This document shows, piece by piece, positions 17,779-26,440 of a stretch of DNA of 49,508 nucleotides. A program made the translations under genes and the position numbers. This DNA comes from Actinomadura sp. CNU-125 (GTDB lineage: Bacteria; Actinomycetota; Actinomycetes; Streptosporangiales; Streptosporangiaceae): positions 1 to 49,508 of the forward strand of contig NZ_MKJY01000399.1 in NCBI RefSeq assembly GCF_001942465.1, read 5' to 3'. Every line of letters begins with the position of its first letter. Position 1 is the stretch's first letter. A model generated the notes under the pieces. It saw nothing but the letters and a program-made list of their open reading frames with translations, was not told the origin of the DNA and did not search any database.

Positions 17779-18735
17779 ATGCGGGCGGTCGTCTACGACC
17801 GGTACGGCTCGACGGATTCGCTCCGGGTGGAGGACGTGCCGACGCCGTCGCCCGCGCCGGGGCAGGTCCTCGTTCGCGTGGTGGCGACGTCGGTCAATCT
17901 GTCGGATTGGGAGACCTTGCGCGGCGCTCCGCTGTACTCGCGGATCGGTGGGCTGCGGAGGCCGGCGCGCAGGACGCTCGGTTCGGACATCGCCGGACGG
18001 GTGGCGGCCGTGGGCTCGGCTGTGACCCGCTTCCGCGCGGGAGACGAGGTGTACGGCGACAATCTCGATCTGAAGGGCGGCTTCGCCGAGTTCGCGGTGG
18101 CGCCGGAGTCGGCCCTCGCCCGCAAGCCCGAGCGGTTGTCCTTCGCCGCGGCGTCGACGATTCCGCAGGCGGGCGCGATCGCACTGCAGGGCACGGCTCC
18201 CGCCGGTACGGGGCACCGGGTGCTGATCAACGGGGCGGGCGGCGGCACGGGTTCGTTCGCGATCCAGTTGGCCAAGCTCGCCGGTGCCCACGTGACCGGT
18301 GTCGACAACGCCGCCAAGCTCGACTTCATGCGGTCGCTCGGCGCCGACGAGGTGATCGACTACCGGGAGCAGGACTTCACCCGGACGGGCGAGCGGTACG
18401 ACCTCGTGCTGGATCTCGTCGCCACCCGCTCGCCAATCGCGTGCGGGCGGGCGCTGGCGCGCGGCGGCCGCTACCGGTGCGTGGGCGGGCCCGTGCCGGT
18501 GCTGCTCGGCATCGCGACGGTCGGCTCGATCGCCGCCCGGCTCACCGGCCGGAGGTCGGGGGTCCTCGTGGTGCGGCCGGGGCCCGGACGGTTCGGGCCG
18601 CTCGCCGACCGCTGCGTCGCGGGCGAGGTCGCCGTGCACATCGACCGCACCTTCGCGCTCGACGACGTCCCGGAGGCGCTGCGCCACGTCGGCGAGGGGC
18701 ACGCCCTCGGCAAGGTGGTCGTGACGATCCCCTGA
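17779..18735 (+). CDS. NAD(P)-dependent alcohol dehydrogenase / quinone oxidoreductase family protein
   Basis: Medium-chain dehydrogenase/reductase of 318 residues, without the zinc ligands of true alcohol dehydrogenases. The GroES-like half reads VLVRVVATSVNLSDWETLRG and TLGSDIAGRVAAVGSAVTRF; the Rossmann half reads HRVLINGAGGGTGSFAIQLA with SLGADEVIDYREQDF. This fits the quinone-reductase-like members that reduce activated double bonds or quinones with NADPH. ATG 17779 follows GGGAGG at 4 bases. It starts 143 bases after sigJ with a separate ribosome-binding site, and is convergent with the methyltransferase gene, the two stops being 6 bases apart. Confidence 0.92.
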   Translation: MRAVVYDRYGSTDSLRVEDVPTPSPAPGQVLVRVVATSVNLSDWETLRGAPLYSRIGGLRRPARRTLGSDIAGRVAAVGSAVTRFRAGDEVYGDNLDLKGGFAEFAVAPESALARKPERLSFAAASTIPQAGAIALQGTAPAGTGHRVLINGAGGGTGSFAIQLAKLAGAHVTGVDNAAKLDFMRSLGADEVIDYREQDFTRTGERYDLVLDLVATRSPIACGRALARGGRYRCVGGPVPVLLGIATVGSIAARLTGRRSGVLVVRPGPGRFGPLADRCVAGEVAVHIDRTFALDDVPEALRHVGEGHALGKVVVTIP

Positions 18736-18741
18736 CGCTCG

Positions 18742-19470
18742 TCAGCCGGGCTTGCGCCAGACGGAGACGTGCTTCTCGCTCTCGTTCGTGAACGGGTCGC
18801 GCGTCCACGTGGACCAGCGGTCGCGCAGTTCCATTCCGGCGATCCGGGCCATCAGGTCGAGTTCGGACGGCCACACGTACCTGAACGGGATCGAGCGGTA
18901 CCGGCCGCGGCCGTCCTCGACGGCGACGTAGTTCGAGCTCATCGACTGGGTGGCGACGTCGTAGCGGTCGAACGCCCAGTCCGTCCGGCCGACGTGGAAG
19001 GGGACCATCGTCTGGCCGGGCGGGAGGCGGCGGAGGTCGGGGACGCCGACCTCGATGACGAAGTGCCCGCCGGGTCCGAGGTGGGCGGCGGCGTTCTCGA
19101 AGCACGCCACCTGCGCGTCCTGCGTGGTCAGGTTGCCGATGGTGTTGTAGACGAGGTAGGCGACCGCGAACGTGCCGTCCACGCGGGTGGCGGCGAAGTC
19201 GCCGATCGTCACGCCGACGGCGTCGCCGCCGGGCTTGGCGCGGAGCCGGGCGACCATGGCGGGCGAGAGGTCGATGCCGTGCACCGGGACGCCGCGGCGG
19301 GCGAGGGGCAGCGCGATGCGGCCGGTGCCGACGCCGAGTTCGAGGGCGCGGCCGTCTCCCGCGAGTTCGGCGAGGAGATCGACGGCGGGGTCGACGGCGT
19401 CCGGGGCGAACATCGCCGCCGACGTCTCGTCGTAGGCGGCCGCGACGTCCTCGCCGAAGTGATCGTCCAT
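18742..19470 (-). CDS. Class I SAM-dependent methyltransferase
   Basis: A 242-residue Rossmann-fold methyltransferase. Motif I is ALELGVGTGRIALPLARRGV, the acidic residue after strand 2 is in VHGIDLSPAMVARL, motif II is in VAYLVYNTIGNL and motif III is HLGPGGHFVIEVGVP. The C-terminal YVWPSELDLMARIAGMELRD is typical of small-molecule methyltransferases. The acceptor is unknown. It is separated from the secreted-protein gene by about 150 bases of divergent promoter DNA. Confidence 0.9.
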   Translation of the reverse strand: MDDHFGEDVAAAYDETSAAMFAPDAVDPAVDLLAELAGDGRALELGVGTGRIALPLARRGVPVHGIDLSPAMVARLRAKPGGDAVGVTIGDFAATRVDGTFAVAYLVYNTIGNLTTQDAQVACFENAAAHLGPGGHFVIEVGVPDLRRLPPGQTMVPFHVGRTDWAFDRYDVATQSMSSNYVAVEDGRGRYRSIPFRYVWPSELDLMARIAGMELRDRWSTWTRDPFTNESEKHVSVWRKPG

Positions 19471-19624
19471 GTTCGGGACGGTAGCCGCGCCCCTGGGGCC
19501 GCGGCCAGGGATTTCCTTCCGAAATTGCCAACAAAGTTCGCGAGAAAGCTAATAGACCTCAATACCGGACATTGGCGACCGTCGTCACCATCGGTACCGA
19601 TTCGTACCTTTGGAAGGAGTCGTC

Positions 19625-20839
19625 ATGAGACTCAGGCGCAGGCTGGCGGCCCTGGCCGTCGGGGTGGCCGCGCTGCTGCCGGGGACGGTCGTCGCGTCCC
19701 CGGCGCAGGCGCTGCCGCCCGAGATCGTTCCGGCGGTGGGGGCCGACACCGGACGGTTCAAGCTGCCGATCGGCTGCACGATCACGCTGGGCGGCATCCC
19801 GGTGTTCTACCTTCCGACGGACGTCGACGTGCAGGGCGTCGCGCCCGTCCAGTTGGGGCCGGGCCAGGAGTTCTGGCTGACGCAGGGGTCCGGCAGCATC
19901 ACGTTCCCGTCGTGGCTGACGTCGCTCGCACCCATCCTCGGGCTGGAGTCGGCGGACGCGCGGGTCACGAACCTCAGCATCGGCGCGACGAACGCGACGC
20001 CGGAGTCGATCAACATCGCCGACGGCGACCCGTTCGTGATCGACGACATCCCGATCGAGGCCGGAAAGCCGCTGAAGGTCGGGCTGCCGCTGGACGGGAC
20101 GTTCGACGTCGGGCCGTACACGGCGCCGGACGACGGCGCGGTGACGTTCCGGTTCGACGGGGCGGTCGCGGAGGTCGACCTGAAGTCGTCCGCCGGGTTC
20201 ACCATCCCGATCAAGGCCGACTGCAAGGCGAGTCGGGGCAACGCGCTGCTGCGGGTCGGGGTCGGCGGGGCGGCGGGGCAGCCGCCCGCGAAGATCCAGG
20301 GCGCGCCGCTCGACTTCGCCGAGCCGGACTCGAACGAGGTCATCGGCATCGTCAACGCGCCGTACGAGTGCAGCCTCGACGGGACGCCGCTGGACGTGGG
20401 CATCGCGGTCGGCGGCAACTTCCCGCTGTCGATGAAGCGCGGGTCGAGTTTCTCGTTCACCGACGCGTCCGGGGCGCTGACCATCCCGGCGGGGACGGTG
20501 AACCGGCTGATCGACATGGGGTACACGAGCGCGTCCGGTGAGGTGACGAAGCTCGATCTGAACGTCGAGGGCGGCTCACCGGCCGTCGACAACGTCGCCG
20601 AGGGGGGCATCGAGATCCCGACCGTGGAGCTCGTCCGCGATCAGAAGATCGTCCTGTCGCTGCCCGCGGACGGCGCGCTGACCGCGGGGCCGTACTCGGC
20701 GAACGCGGGCGCGGAGTCGGTGGCGGTGTCGATGGGCGACGCGGCCGCGAACTTCACGTTCGACGGCGCGACGACGGCGACGGCCACGTGCGAGACGCCG
20801 TCCCCGACGGTGTACCTGGTCGACACCCCGGTGACCTGA
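19625..20839 (+). CDS. Secreted protein with duplicated DUF6801-like domain
   Basis: A 404-residue exported protein. It opens with a signal peptide (MRLRRRLAALAVGVAALLPG, cleavage likely after SPAQA). The rest falls into two similar halves, about residues 50-205 (CTITLGGIPVFYLPTDVD, then VGLPLDGTFDVGPYTAPDDG) and 235-395 (CSLDGTPLDVGIAVGGNFP, then LSLPADGALTAGPYSANAGA), each starting at a Cys and ending with a Cys after a beta-rich stretch. This resembles the DUF6801-type exported proteins of actinomycetes, whose function is unknown. GGAAGGAG lies 6 bases before ATG 19625. It probably forms disulfide-stabilised beta domains on the cell surface (inference). Confidence 0.82.
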   Translation: MRLRRRLAALAVGVAALLPGTVVASPAQALPPEIVPAVGADTGRFKLPIGCTITLGGIPVFYLPTDVDVQGVAPVQLGPGQEFWLTQGSGSITFPSWLTSLAPILGLESADARVTNLSIGATNATPESINIADGDPFVIDDIPIEAGKPLKVGLPLDGTFDVGPYTAPDDGAVTFRFDGAVAEVDLKSSAGFTIPIKADCKASRGNALLRVGVGGAAGQPPAKIQGAPLDFAEPDSNEVIGIVNAPYECSLDGTPLDVGIAVGGNFPLSMKRGSSFSFTDASGALTIPAGTVNRLIDMGYTSASGEVTKLDLNVEGGSPAVDNVAEGGIEIPTVELVRDQKIVLSLPADGALTAGPYSANAGAESVAVSMGDAAANFTFDGATTATATCETPSPTVYLVDTPVT

Positions 20840-20854
20840 CGGCGATGACCGGAC

Positions 20855-20892
20855 GGCCGCGCGCCTCGCCCGGGCCCGGGAGGCGCGCGGCC
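20855..20892 (+). terminator. Strong terminator after the secreted-protein gene
   Basis: GGCCGCGCGCCT (20855-20866) and AGGCGCGCGGCC (20881-20892) form a perfect 12-bp stem around a 14-base loop that can itself pair. It begins 15 bases after the stop codon. Confidence 0.7.
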
Positions 20893-21040
20893 TCGGGCGG
20901 ACGCAACGAATCGCGCGTCCGGCGGGTCAAGGAGCAACGAAACGCCAGGTCAGCGCAAGGTTCGCGCATTGGATCGCAGGCTCGGTCTTTCTAAGCTTTC
21001 GATTAGTCGATCCTCTTTCGGAAGCCCTGTGGAGACGCGC

Positions 21041-21880
21041 ATGACCGTCATGCCGGCGATGGAGCCAGCACCCGCGCGGACGGCGCTGCGGCGGCACTAC
21101 CTGATGTGCCGCCCGGAGCACTTCGCCGTCACGTACGCGATCAACCCGTGGATGGATCCGGCGGCGGGCGCCGACGCCGGGCGGGCGGTGGCGCAGTGGG
21201 AGGCGCTGCGGGCCGCGTACCTCGGCCTGGGGCACGAGGTGAGCCTGATCGAGCCCATCGCGGGGCTGCCGGACATGGTGTTCGCGGCGAACGGCGCGCT
21301 GGTCGTCGGCGGGCGGGCGTACGGGGCGCGGTTCACGCACGCGGAGCGGCGGGCCGAGGGGCCCGCGTACGCGGCGTGGCTGCGGGCGAACGGGTTCGGG
21401 CAGGTGCTCGAACCGGAGCATGTGAACGAGGGCGAGGGCGATTTCCTCACACTCGACCACGTGATCCTGGCCGGGACGGGTTTCCGCACGCGGCTCGCCG
21501 CGCATCAGGAGGCGCAGGAGTTCCTCGGACGTCCGGTGGTGACGCTCCGGCTCGTCGACCCGCGCTTCTACCACCTGGACACGGCGCTGTTCCCGCTGGG
21601 CGGCGGCAACGTGGCCTACTATCCGGGCGCGTTCTCGCCGGGGAGCCGCGCGGTGCTGGAGCGGCTGTTCCCCGACGCCGTCGTGGCGTCCGGACGGGAC
21701 GCGGCGGTGCTCGGGCTGAACGCCGTGTGCGACGGCCGGAACGTGGTGATCGACGCCGGGGCCGAGGGGCTGATCGGCGAGCTGCGCGCCCGTGGCTACG
21801 AGCCGGTTCCGGTGGATATGTCGGAGCTGCGCAAGGCCGGTGGCGGCCCGAAGTGCTGCACGCTGGAGTTGCGGGCCTAG
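21041..21880 (+). CDS. ddaH: Dimethylargininase / amidinohydrolase family enzyme
   Basis: A 279-residue member of the guanidino-group-modifying superfamily, best matching dimethylarginine dimethylaminohydrolase, which turns methylated arginine into citrulline and methylamines. Visible family features are NPWMD near the start, LPDMVFAANGALVVGG, the EGEGDFLTLD substrate loop, the catalytic His in DPRFYHLDTALFPLGGGNVA (H178) and the nucleophilic Cys in GGGPKCCTLELR (C272 or C273). ATG 21041 has GGAG 6 bases upstream. An arginine- or ornithine-directed relative of the same fold cannot be excluded. Its TAG stop shares the tetranucleotide CTAG with the stop of the convergent monooxygenase. Confidence 0.88.
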   Translation: MTVMPAMEPAPARTALRRHYLMCRPEHFAVTYAINPWMDPAAGADAGRAVAQWEALRAAYLGLGHEVSLIEPIAGLPDMVFAANGALVVGGRAYGARFTHAERRAEGPAYAAWLRANGFGQVLEPEHVNEGEGDFLTLDHVILAGTGFRTRLAAHQEAQEFLGRPVVTLRLVDPRFYHLDTALFPLGGGNVAYYPGAFSPGSRAVLERLFPDAVVASGRDAAVLGLNAVCDGRNVVIDAGAEGLIGELRARGYEPVPVDMSELRKAGGGPKCCTLELRA

Positions 21881-22954
21881 AGGTAGTCGCTGGCCGAGAC
21901 GAGCCAGTTGATGTAGGAGCGGGTCGAGAAGGCGTCGGGGACGAGTCCGGTCAGGGGTCCTTGGCGGGCGGGCATCTCGGCGGCCACCGTCCGGGCGACC
22001 CGGCGGACGGTCCCGGCGCGGGCGCGTTCGTAGGCGCGCGGGTCGCCGGGTGAGCGGGCCAGCGCCCAGGCGTCCTCGATCGCCTGGGCTGCGCCCATCG
22101 CCATGGCCGGGGGCATCGTGTGGGCCGCGTCGCCGAGGAGGGTGGTGGGCCCGCGGCCCCAGGTCGCCGGGACGCGGTGCAGGTGGTGCGGGTAGAAGTC
22201 GAGGGTTTCGGCGTGTTCGAGGAGGGTCGGGAACGGTTCCGGCCAGCGGCCGAAGCGGGCGCGCAGCCGGTCCGGGACGTCCGGCGCGTCGCTCCAGAAG
22301 CGGCTTCCGGGCTTGGCGCGCAGGTCGAACCACCACAGCGCGCGCCCGTGCCCGGCCGGGGCGACGCTGCCGAGCGCCCGCCCGCTGGAGATCATCATCG
22401 TCCGTCCCGCGTCGATGATCTCGGTGGGCAGGGTGCTGAACGCCTGCCAGGTGACCCAGCCGTTGAGCCGCGCCGCGCCGAGTCCGAGGGCGCGCCGGAC
22501 GGCCGAGCGGCGCCACGGCGCCGACGAGCAGGTCGCCGCGCGCGGCCGTCCCGTCGGTGAAGGTGATCTCCGCGCGGTCGGGGTCGGCGGCGGCGACCTC
22601 GTGCCCGTAGCGGACGGGCACGCCGTCGGCGAGGCGCCCGACGAGTTCGCGCCTGGCGATGTGGAGCGAGGGCAGTCCGTCGAAGCGGCGTTCGACGGCG
22701 GTGAGGTCGATGGTGCCGAGGCGGCGGCCGCGCGTCGAGCGGCTCACCATCGCCTCCAGGCGGCGGCCCGCGCCGTCGAGGTCGACCTTGAGCTCGTGGA
22801 GGATTCCGGTGGTTGCGGGCCAGATGGAGATCGAGCCGCCTTCGGTGCGGAACTCCGGCGCCGCTTCGTACACCTCGACGTCGTGCCCTGCCATGGTCAG
22901 CGCGCGCGCCGCGCTCAGTCCCGCGACACCTGCGCCGACGATGAGTACTCTCAT
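21877..22954 (-). CDS. FAD-dependent monooxygenase (frame change near 22520)
   Basis: Aromatic-hydroxylase-type flavoprotein, about 360 residues. The FAD-binding GxGxxG is in MRVLIVGAGVAGLSAARAL, followed by EVYEAAPEFRTEGGSISIW and a DG motif region, FTDGTAARGDLLVGA. The next conserved part, SAVRRALGLGAARLNGWV, is in another frame, so a base is probably missing near 22510-22525. The second FAD motif is TTLLGDAAHTMPPAMAMGAA and is followed by the helix AIEDAWALAR. It would hydroxylate or epoxidise an unidentified substrate with NAD(P)H and O2. ATG 22954 or GTG 22963 can start it. It is divergent from its probable TetR repressor across a palindromic operator. Confidence 0.88.
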
Positions 22955-22979
22955 GTTCGACACCCATTCTGAGACTTGA

Positions 22980-23001
22980 AGTATCTGATACTAGGAGTAT
23001 C
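22980..23001. promoter_or_regulatory. TetR operator between monooxygenase and tetR genes
   Basis: AGTATC-T-GATACT (22980-22992) is a perfect palindrome in the 50-base divergent spacer. A third GTATC half-site (22997-23001) overlaps the AGGAG ribosome-binding site of the tetR gene, suggesting autorepression. Confidence 0.6.
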
Positions 23002-23004
23002 ACA

Positions 23005-23568
23005 ATGACGGCTCGGGGACGCAAGCCCGATCCCGCGGTCGACGCGCGCATCAGGCGGGCGGCGGTGGAGCTGCTGGTGAGCAAGGGACCGTCGTTCACC
23101 GTGGACGAGGTGGCGGCCGCCGCCGGGGTGGGCCGGGCCAGCGTCTTCCGGCGCTACGCGACCAAGCGCGACATCATGCTCGACGCGCTCCGCCTCGCCA
23201 TGGACGCCCAGGTGCCGGCCGTCCCCGACACCGGCTCCCTCGAAGGCGACCTGCGCGTGATCGTCACCGAGACGCTCGCCGCCTGGAACTCCCCCGAGAT
23301 CGCCGAGCGGACGCGCGAGACGTTCGGCGAGGCGGGCCGGGACCCGGCGGTCGGCGAGATCCTCCGCACCGCCATGCGCGACCGGATGGCCCGGAGCTGG
23401 GCGATCTACGACCGGGCGATCGCGCGGGGCGAACTGCGGGCGGACGCCGACCTGTGGCTGCTGTCGGACATGTTCGTCGGCCTGGTCGTCTACCGCGGCC
23501 TCATCGACGTGCCGCAGCCCGACCCGTCAGGCGTGGTCCGCGCGCTCCTGCACGGCTTCGGCGGCTGA
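23005..23568 (+). CDS. TetR family transcriptional regulator
   Basis: A 187-residue regulator. The N-terminal DNA-binding domain is ARIRRAAVELLVSKGPSFTV, then DEVAAAAGVGRASVFRRYAT and KRDIMLDALRLAM. The rest is the helical ligand-binding domain (RTRETFGEAGRDPAVGEIL). AGGAG precedes ATG 23005. It faces a flavin monooxygenase gene and is likely to release it when the substrate or a related aromatic compound binds. The last 42 bases overlap the 3' end of the convergent MFS gene. Confidence 0.92.
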   Translation: MTARGRKPDPAVDARIRRAAVELLVSKGPSFTVDEVAAAAGVGRASVFRRYATKRDIMLDALRLAMDAQVPAVPDTGSLEGDLRVIVTETLAAWNSPEIAERTRETFGEAGRDPAVGEILRTAMRDRMARSWAIYDRAIARGELRADADLWLLSDMFVGLVVYRGLIDVPQPDPSGVVRALLHGFGG

Positions 23569-24840
23569 CCGGCCGAGTTCGCGGCGGGCGAGGCGGCGGG
23601 TGCGCAGGACGCCGGCGACGCCGACCGTCCAGACGAGGGCCTGGACGGTCCAGGCGACGCGGAACGCCTCGGGCGTGTACTCCCGCCCGGACGATACGGC
23701 GTCGAGGACGACGCCGATCAGCAGGATCGTGACGAGCGCGCCCACCGAACCGCCGACGTTGACGATGCCGGTCGCGGCGCCGTGCCGTCCGGGCGGGTTG
23801 AAGGTGCGGACGTAGTCGAAGCCGATCATCGAGGCGGGGGCACCGAGCGCGACGCACAGGACGAGGATCACCAGCAGCCACGCGGGCGCGGGCGGCGGCC
23901 AGGCGAGGGTCGCCGCCCAGGCCCCGGCGTTGAGGCCGACGATGCCGAGGACGAGCCACGAGCGGCGCAGCGGGTGCCGCGCGACGAGCCGTCCGATGTA
24001 GGGGCCGGACACCATGTTGGCCAGCACGAAGACGGTGAGGAGGGTGGAGGCGGTCGAAGGCTTCATGCCCTGCCCGGACACCAGGTACGGATACCCCCAC
24101 ATGAGGGCGAAGGTGTTCGAGGTGAACTGGGTGACGAAGTGGGTCCAGAGGCCGAGGCGGGTGCCGGGCTGGCGCCACGCGGCGACGAGGTCGCGGCCGA
24201 TCTGCCGCGCCGTGGGGGACGCGGGACGCGTCGCGTCCGGCGGGGCGTCGCGCAGCAGCGCCAGGGCGAGGACGCCGACGAGCACGCCGAGCGCGGCGGC
24301 GGACCCGAACGCGGTCCCCCAGCCGGGTCCGCGCAGCAGGGCGACGAGCGGGATCGCGCTGAGCACCTGGCCGACCTGGCCGAGCAGGCCGGTGAGCTGG
24401 GTGACGACCGGGACGCGCGCGGGCGCGAACCACGCGCCGACGATGCCGAGGACGCTGATGAACGTCATGGCGTCCCCGGCCGCGACGACGACGCGGGCGG
24501 CGACGGCGAGCGGGACGGACGTCGCGACGGCCATCAGCGCCTGCCCCGCGGCCATCAGCAGCGCGCCGCCCGCGATCATCCGGCGGGGGCCGACGCGGTC
24601 GAGCAGCAGCCCGACGGGGATCTGCAGCCCGGCGTAGACGAGCAGTTGGACGACGGTGAACGTGGCGAGGATCCCGGCGGACGCGTCGAAGCGGTGCAGG
24701 GCGTCCTCGCCGGTGACGCCGAACGACGTCCGGTGCAGGATCGCCGCGACGTAGGCGGCGATGCCCACGCCCCAGAGCGCCCACGCGATCGGGGCGGTCT
24801 TACGTTCGTCTACTTCCTGGGGGGTTTGGGCGGTCTGCAC
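23527..24840 (-). CDS. MFS transporter
   Basis: A 437-residue twelve-helix transporter of the major facilitator superfamily. Helix 1 is IAWALWGVGIAAYVAAILHR, the loop 2-3 motif is VGLLLDRVGPRRMIAGG, the helix 4-5 region is VVVAAGDAMTFISVLGIVG, and the second half begins GTRLGLWTHFVTQFTSNTFA. It resembles the NarK/organophosphate-like exporters but the substrate is not readable. The start is a GTG 16 bases after the XRE-cupin stop, so the two are one operon. The C-terminal tail is Arg/Glu-rich, and its end overlaps the convergent tetR gene by 42 bases. Confidence 0.9.
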   Translation of the reverse strand: MQTAQTPQEVDERKTAPIAWALWGVGIAAYVAAILHRTSFGVTGEDALHRFDASAGILATFTVVQLLVYAGLQIPVGLLLDRVGPRRMIAGGALLMAAGQALMAVATSVPLAVAARVVVAAGDAMTFISVLGIVGAWFAPARVPVVTQLTGLLGQVGQVLSAIPLVALLRGPGWGTAFGSAAALGVLVGVLALALLRDAPPDATRPASPTARQIGRDLVAAWRQPGTRLGLWTHFVTQFTSNTFALMWGYPYLVSGQGMKPSTASTLLTVFVLANMVSGPYIGRLVARHPLRRSWLVLGIVGLNAGAWAATLAWPPPAPAWLLVILVLCVALGAPASMIGFDYVRTFNPPGRHGAATGIVNVGGSVGALVTILLIGVVLDAVSSGREYTPEAFRVAWTVQALVWTVGVAGVLRTRRLARRELGRSAAEAVQERADHA

Positions 24841-24856
24841 GGATAGTCAATGTATG

Positions 24857-25432
24857 TCACTTCCGTCGGGGCTGCGCGCGCATGTGCATGCGCTCGCCCT
24901 GCGGCCCCATCAGGCACAGCACCTCGGCGGACCCGCCGACCCCGGCGAACCAGTGCGGCAGCCGGGTGTCGAACTCGGCGGCCTCGCCCGGCTCCAGGAC
25001 CAGGTCACGGTCGCCGAGGATCAGCCGCAGCCGCCCGTTCAGCACGTAGAGCCACTCGTAACCCTCGTGCGATTTCGGCTCGGGCTTCCCCGGACGTTCC
25101 GGGTGGATCATCTTGAACGCCTGGATTCCGCCCGGACGGCGCGTGAGCGGCATCACGATCAGGTCGCCCCGCTTCTGCGGCTGCAACCGGACGCGCGGGT
25201 CGCCGACCTCGGGCGCGCCCACCAGTTCGTCCAGCGGAACCTGGTACGCCTGCGCGAGCGGCAGCAGGAGCTCCAGGCTCGGCCGCCGCTTGCCGGACTC
25301 CAGCCGCGACAGCGTGCTCACCGAGATGCCGGTGGACTCCGCCAGCGCGGACAGCGTCACCTCCCGCTCCCGGCGCAGCCGCCGGAGCCGCTCGCCCACC
25401 CCCGCCAGCACGTCCTCGATCGGTTCGCTCAT
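24857..25432 (-). CDS. XRE family regulator with C-terminal cupin domain
   Basis: A 191-residue regulator. The N-terminal helix-turn-helix is LRREREVTLSALAESTGIS, then VSTLSRLESGKRRPSLELL. The C-terminal small cupin has SHEGYEWLYVLNGRLRLILG and LEPGEAAEFDTRLPHWF, with His and Glu residues at the metal/ligand positions. Such proteins sense a small ligand and often control the transporter they are co-transcribed with. It is first in an operon with an MFS gene and is divergent from a thioredoxin-reductase-like gene across only about 65 bases, so it probably controls both sides. The spacer contains TTGC-N7-GCAA. Confidence 0.92.
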   Translation of the reverse strand: MSEPIEDVLAGVGERLRRLRREREVTLSALAESTGISVSTLSRLESGKRRPSLELLLPLAQAYQVPLDELVGAPEVGDPRVRLQPQKRGDLIVMPLTRRPGGIQAFKMIHPERPGKPEPKSHEGYEWLYVLNGRLRLILGDRDLVLEPGEAAEFDTRLPHWFAGVGGSAEVLCLMGPQGERMHMRAQPRRK

Positions 25433-25497
25433 GCCCTCATTGCAGTTTCGGCAACGAGGTTTGTCAAATGCGCGAAGCGTCGCGCATCCTCGGCGAC

Positions 25498-26430
25498 ATG
25501 AGCGAACACCTGGGAAGCGAGCAGCGAGAAGTACTGATCATCGGCGGCGGCCCGGCCGGGCTGAGCGCGGCCCTCGTGCTGTCGCGGGCCCGCCGCAGCG
25601 TGACCGTGATCGACTCCGGCGAGCCGCGCAACGCGTCCGCCGGGCACATGCAGGGATTCCTGACCCGCGACGGGATGCCGCCCGAGGAACTGCGGAGGAT
25701 CGGCCGCACCGAGGTCCGCGGCTACGGCGGCGAGATCATCGACGGCACCGTCGAGCGCACCGAGCGGACCCCGGACGGCTTCGCGGTCACCCTGCGGGAC
25801 GGGACCGTCCTGCGCGGCAAGCGCCTCGTGGTGACCACCGGCGTCGTCGACGAACTCCCGGACGTCCCCGGCCTGCGCGAACGCTGGGGACGCGAGGTGC
25901 AGATGTGCCCGTACTGCCACGGCTGGGAGGTCCGCGACCAGAAGATCGTCGTGCTGGCGACCGGCCCCATGTCGGTGCACCAGGCGCTGCTGATCACCCA
26001 GTGGTCGAAGGACGTGACCCTCGTCGCCGCCGAGGCGCCGCAGGGCGCCGACGCCGACCGGCTCGCCGTGCGCGGCGTCACCGTCGTCGCGGACGAACCG
26101 GCGCGGCTGGTCGTCGAGAACGACCGCGTCACCGCCCTCGAACTGGCGAGCGGCGGCACCGTCGCGTGCGACGCCGTCTTCCTCGGCCCGCGCATGGTCT
26201 CCCGCACCGGCCCGCTGACCGACCTCGGCTGCGAGCTGGACGAGGACGGTTCCGTGCGGACCGACCAGTTCGGGCTGACCAGCGTCCCGGGCGTGTGGGC
26301 CGCCGGGAACGTGGCCAAGCAGCCGGGCCAGGTGATCACCGCGGCCGCCGACGCCGTCTGGACCGCCGGGCTGGTCAACATGGACCTCATCGAGGAGGAG
26401 ATCGAGCGCGGCCTCGCCGCCCGTCCGTAG
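25498..26430 (+). CDS. Thioredoxin-reductase-like FAD oxidoreductase
   Basis: A 310-residue flavoprotein with the class II pyridine-nucleotide:disulfide oxidoreductase layout. FAD-binding EVLIIGGGPAGLSAALVL comes first, then the redox pair C137-PY-C140 in MCPYCHGWEVRDQKIVVLAT, and the C-terminal FAD contact VWAAGNVAKQPGQVITAAADA. Related stand-alone proteins include thioredoxin-reductase homologues and holomycin/gliotoxin-type dithiol oxidases. No thioredoxin gene is adjacent. ATG 25498 is preferred because the conserved protein starts there; an in-frame ATG at 25468 is possible and would give an almost leaderless message. It is divergent from the XRE-cupin regulator. Confidence 0.87.
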   Translation: MSEHLGSEQREVLIIGGGPAGLSAALVLSRARRSVTVIDSGEPRNASAGHMQGFLTRDGMPPEELRRIGRTEVRGYGGEIIDGTVERTERTPDGFAVTLRDGTVLRGKRLVVTTGVVDELPDVPGLRERWGREVQMCPYCHGWEVRDQKIVVLATGPMSVHQALLITQWSKDVTLVAAEAPQGADADRLAVRGVTVVADEPARLVVENDRVTALELASGGTVACDAVFLGPRMVSRTGPLTDLGCELDEDGSVRTDQFGLTSVPGVWAAGNVAKQPGQVITAAADAVWTAGLVNMDLIEEEIERGLAARP

Positions 26431-26440
26431 GGTGAAAGGC

